This document shows positions 14,668-16,517 of a stretch of 16,517 nt of DNA, piece by piece. The stretch is from Phycisphaerae bacterium (GTDB taxonomy: Bacteria; Planctomycetota; Phycisphaerae; Phycisphaerales; SM1A02). The notes under the pieces are model-generated. The model was not told where the DNA came from, did no database searches, and saw only the letters and a list, made by a program, of their open reading frames with translations. A program made the translations under genes and the position numbers. Position 1 is the first letter of the stretch. The number at the start of each line of letters is the position of its first letter. The DNA lies in assembly GCA_018663565.1 (NCBI GenBank), contig JABJQE010000271.1, positions 1 to 16,517 of the forward strand, read 5' to 3'.

Positions 14668-16470
14668 GTGACCGTGGCAACGAAAAAGAAGACGAGAAAA
14701 CGGACCGCCGCTACGGCCGAGACGATGGCCGCAAGCCAACGAGAGATCTCGGTCAGCGAGTTCTTCGCCAAGAACCGACATCTGCTCGGATTTGACAACC
14801 CTCGCAAGGCAATGCTGACGACGGTCAAAGAAGCTGTCGACAATGCGCTCGATGCCTGCGAAGAAGGGGGCATTCTGCCCACCCTCAAGATCCAGTTGCT
14901 GCAGATCGACGAAACGCGATTCAAGATCATCGTTCAGGACAATGGACCCGGCATTCTTCGTCAGCAGATCGAAAACATCTTCGGCAAATTACTCTACGGC
15001 TCGAAGTTCCACCGCATGAAAATGTCACGCGGGCAGCAAGGCATCGGCATCTCTGCGGCGGGCATGTATGGATTGATGACCACCGGCAAGCCGATCAAGA
15101 TCGTCTCCAAGACCGGACGGCGAAAGACTGCGCACGAGGTCGTCCTTAAGATTGACACCTCCAAGAACCGCGCCGAAGTAGTTAGCGACACCGAACATCC
15201 TGAAGGCAACGACCTCTTCCCCGATGGACATGGCACAATCGTCGCCATCGAACTCGAGGCCAAGTACCAAAAGGGTCGCCAAAGCGTTGATGAGTATCTT
15301 GAACAAACGGCCATTGCCAACCCGCACGCTGAGTTCACCTACATCACGCCAAGCAACGAAACCATCGTGTTCCCCCGCGCGATGGATGAACTGCCAGAGG
15401 AAGCGAAGGAAATCAAGCCTCACCCCAAAGGTATTGAGCTTGGCACGTTGATTCAAATGCTCGAGCGAACCGAGTCCAACCAACTTGGTGGCTTCCTACA
15501 AAAAGACTTCTGCCGCGTCGGTCAACAGAAAGCTAAACAACTCGCTGAAGCCGCTGGAATGACCGCGCGGACCTGGGTGAAGAACATCGGTCATGCCGAA
15601 GCCGAGAAGCTCTACAAATCTATTCAGGACACCCGCATCACATCGCCGCCGACCGATTGCCTTGTGCCAATCGGCTCAAAGGCATTGCTTGCTGGATTGC
15701 TTAAGGAAGTCAAGGCCGAGTTCTTCGCTGCTGCGACTCGGCCGCCATCGGTGTACCGCGGAAACCCATTCCAAATGGAAGTCGCGATTGCCTTCGGCGG
15801 CGAACTCAAGAGCGAAGAAACAGCTCGCGTCATTCGCTTCGCGAACCGCGTTCCACTGCTGTACCAACAGTCAGCATGTTCGTCCTTCAAAGCCATTACC
15901 GAAACCGGCTGGAAAAACTACAGCCTTGCGCAGCCCCGCGGTGGACTACCGGTCGGCCCACTGGTCATCATGGTGCACATGGCGAGCGTCTGGGTTCCAT
16001 TCACAAGCGAATCCAAAGAGGCCATCGCCGACTACGACGAAATTCGAAAAGAGATGCGACTCGCCCTGCAGGAGTGTGGCCGCAAGCTCGGCACCTATCT
16101 TCGTCGCCGGCAACGCATGAAGAAAGAGTCCGAGCGACGCAGCATCTTCGAGCGGTACATAGGCGAGATCTCCACAGCATGTAATGCCATTACCGGCGTC
16201 GATCCCAAGAAACTCTACGACGCGCTGCTCAAGCAAGCGGAGTCAAAGACAGAAGAAGCCGATCAGTTCCTCGACGACGAAGGCAAGGTTATCGACGGTG
16301 GCGGGCGACTCGCAAAGGACGACGACGTCATCATTCTCGATGATCGCCAAACAGGACCATCGTTGGACGATGAGAACACCGACTTGTTTGGTGACAAGAC
16401 GAAAACGGGAACACGGCGAAAAACAACTGCCAAGAAGAAGACACGAAGCAAGAAGAAGACCAAACGCTGA
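14668..16470 (+). CDS. top6B: DNA topoisomerase VI subunit B
   Basis: ATPase subunit of type IIB topoisomerase, an A2B2 enzyme that relaxes and decatenates DNA; common in archaea and rare in bacteria. From GTG 14668 it has 600 residues. Visible: GHKL ATPase domain with KEAVDNALDA (54-63), DNGPGI (91-96) and SRGQQGIG (120-127); an H2TH-type region (about 253-336, from HPKGIELGTLIQML to TDCLVPIG); and a transducer domain with RFANRVPLLYQQ and VPFTSESKEAIA (443-454), whose lysine at 450 corresponds to the ATP-contacting switch lysine. After about 530 comes an acidic linker and then a very basic tail ending KKKTRSKKKTKR. The N-terminus is also basic (TKKKTRKR). ATG 14656 is an alternative start. 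The stop overlaps the next ATG by one base (TGATG). Confidence 0.95.
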   Translation: MTVATKKKTRKRTAATAETMAASQREISVSEFFAKNRHLLGFDNPRKAMLTTVKEAVDNALDACEEGGILPTLKIQLLQIDETRFKIIVQDNGPGILRQQIENIFGKLLYGSKFHRMKMSRGQQGIGISAAGMYGLMTTGKPIKIVSKTGRRKTAHEVVLKIDTSKNRAEVVSDTEHPEGNDLFPDGHGTIVAIELEAKYQKGRQSVDEYLEQTAIANPHAEFTYITPSNETIVFPRAMDELPEEAKEIKPHPKGIELGTLIQMLERTESNQLGGFLQKDFCRVGQQKAKQLAEAAGMTARTWVKNIGHAEAEKLYKSIQDTRITSPPTDCLVPIGSKALLAGLLKEVKAEFFAAATRPPSVYRGNPFQMEVAIAFGGELKSEETARVIRFANRVPLLYQQSACSSFKAITETGWKNYSLAQPRGGLPVGPLVIMVHMASVWVPFTSESKEAIADYDEIRKEMRLALQECGRKLGTYLRRRQRMKKESERRSIFERYIGEISTACNAITGVDPKKLYDALLKQAESKTEEADQFLDDEGKVIDGGGRLAKDDDVIILDDRQTGPSLDDENTDLFGDKTKTGTRRKTTAKKKTRSKKKTKR

Positions 16471-16517
16471 TGGCAAAGAAAAAAACGACAAAGAAAGCCA
16501 CGACAAAAAAGACAACC
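16470..16517 (+). CDS. top6A: Start of a gene, probably DNA topoisomerase VI subunit A (3' partial)
   Basis: Sixteen codons are visible from the ATG at 16470, which overlaps the top6B stop by one base. They read MAKKKTTKKATTKKTT, a lysine/threonine tail with no domain information. The assignment to subunit A (the Spo11-like DNA-cleaving partner) rests on position alone: subunit B needs subunit A, and the two genes are usually adjacent. The basic tail resembles the end of subunit B just upstream. It could be another basic protein. Confidence 0.55.
   Translation, partial: MAKKKTTKKATTKKTT

Overview
The window reads as chromosomal DNA of a moderately GC-rich bacterium, most likely a planctomycete, possibly of the Phycisphaerae type. 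I infer this from gene content: a sigma-70 factor with no visible region 3 and a changed -10-recognition region, an archaeal-type DNA topoisomerase VI close to a bacterial gyrase, and a polyferredoxin membrane protein with a TPR tail. No 16S gene or other direct taxonomic marker is present. There is no insertion sequence, CRISPR array, tRNA or rRNA gene, and no stretch above 300 bases lacks a gene; the longest gap is 253 bases.

Layout. 1-2190 (+): gyrB, cut at its 5' end. 2220-3517 (-): queC followed by a small exported protein of unknown function, overlapping by 7 bases. 3590-5999 (+): a tight dnaJ-like/tatC/tadA operon with stop-start overlaps. 5977-7628 (-): a DUF151 bifunctional-nuclease-family gene followed by truD. 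7727-10772 (+): metK, an rsmB-like rRNA methyltransferase and a PtsN-like EIIA. 10757-14487 (-): ndk, a sigma-70 family factor and a membrane 4Fe-4S/TPR protein. 14668-16517 (+): topoisomerase VI subunit B and the first 16 codons of a gene that is probably subunit A.

Functional themes are DNA topology (gyrB, topo VI), tRNA and rRNA modification (queC, tadA, truD, rsmB-like), protein folding and export (dnaJ-like, tatC), one-carbon and nucleotide supply (metK, ndk), transcription (sigma factor) and membrane electron transfer (polyferredoxin). metK makes the SAM used by the rsmB-like enzyme directly downstream.

The points most worth following up are: (1) gyrase and topo VI in one bacterium, with lysine-rich tails on both sides of the topo VI B/A junction; (2) a sigma factor whose region 2.3/2.4 lacks the two promoter-melting tryptophans and the -12-contacting Gln of E. 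coli sigma70; (3) a TatC with an enlarged second periplasmic loop; (4) a polyferredoxin fused to TPRs, with one cluster short of a cysteine; (5) TANNNT -10-like boxes 6-8 bases before four start codons, suggesting leaderless mRNAs; (6) a dyad covering the divergent metK/DUF151 promoters. I do not see a complete undescribed multi-gene system; most genes are housekeeping families with lineage-specific modifications.
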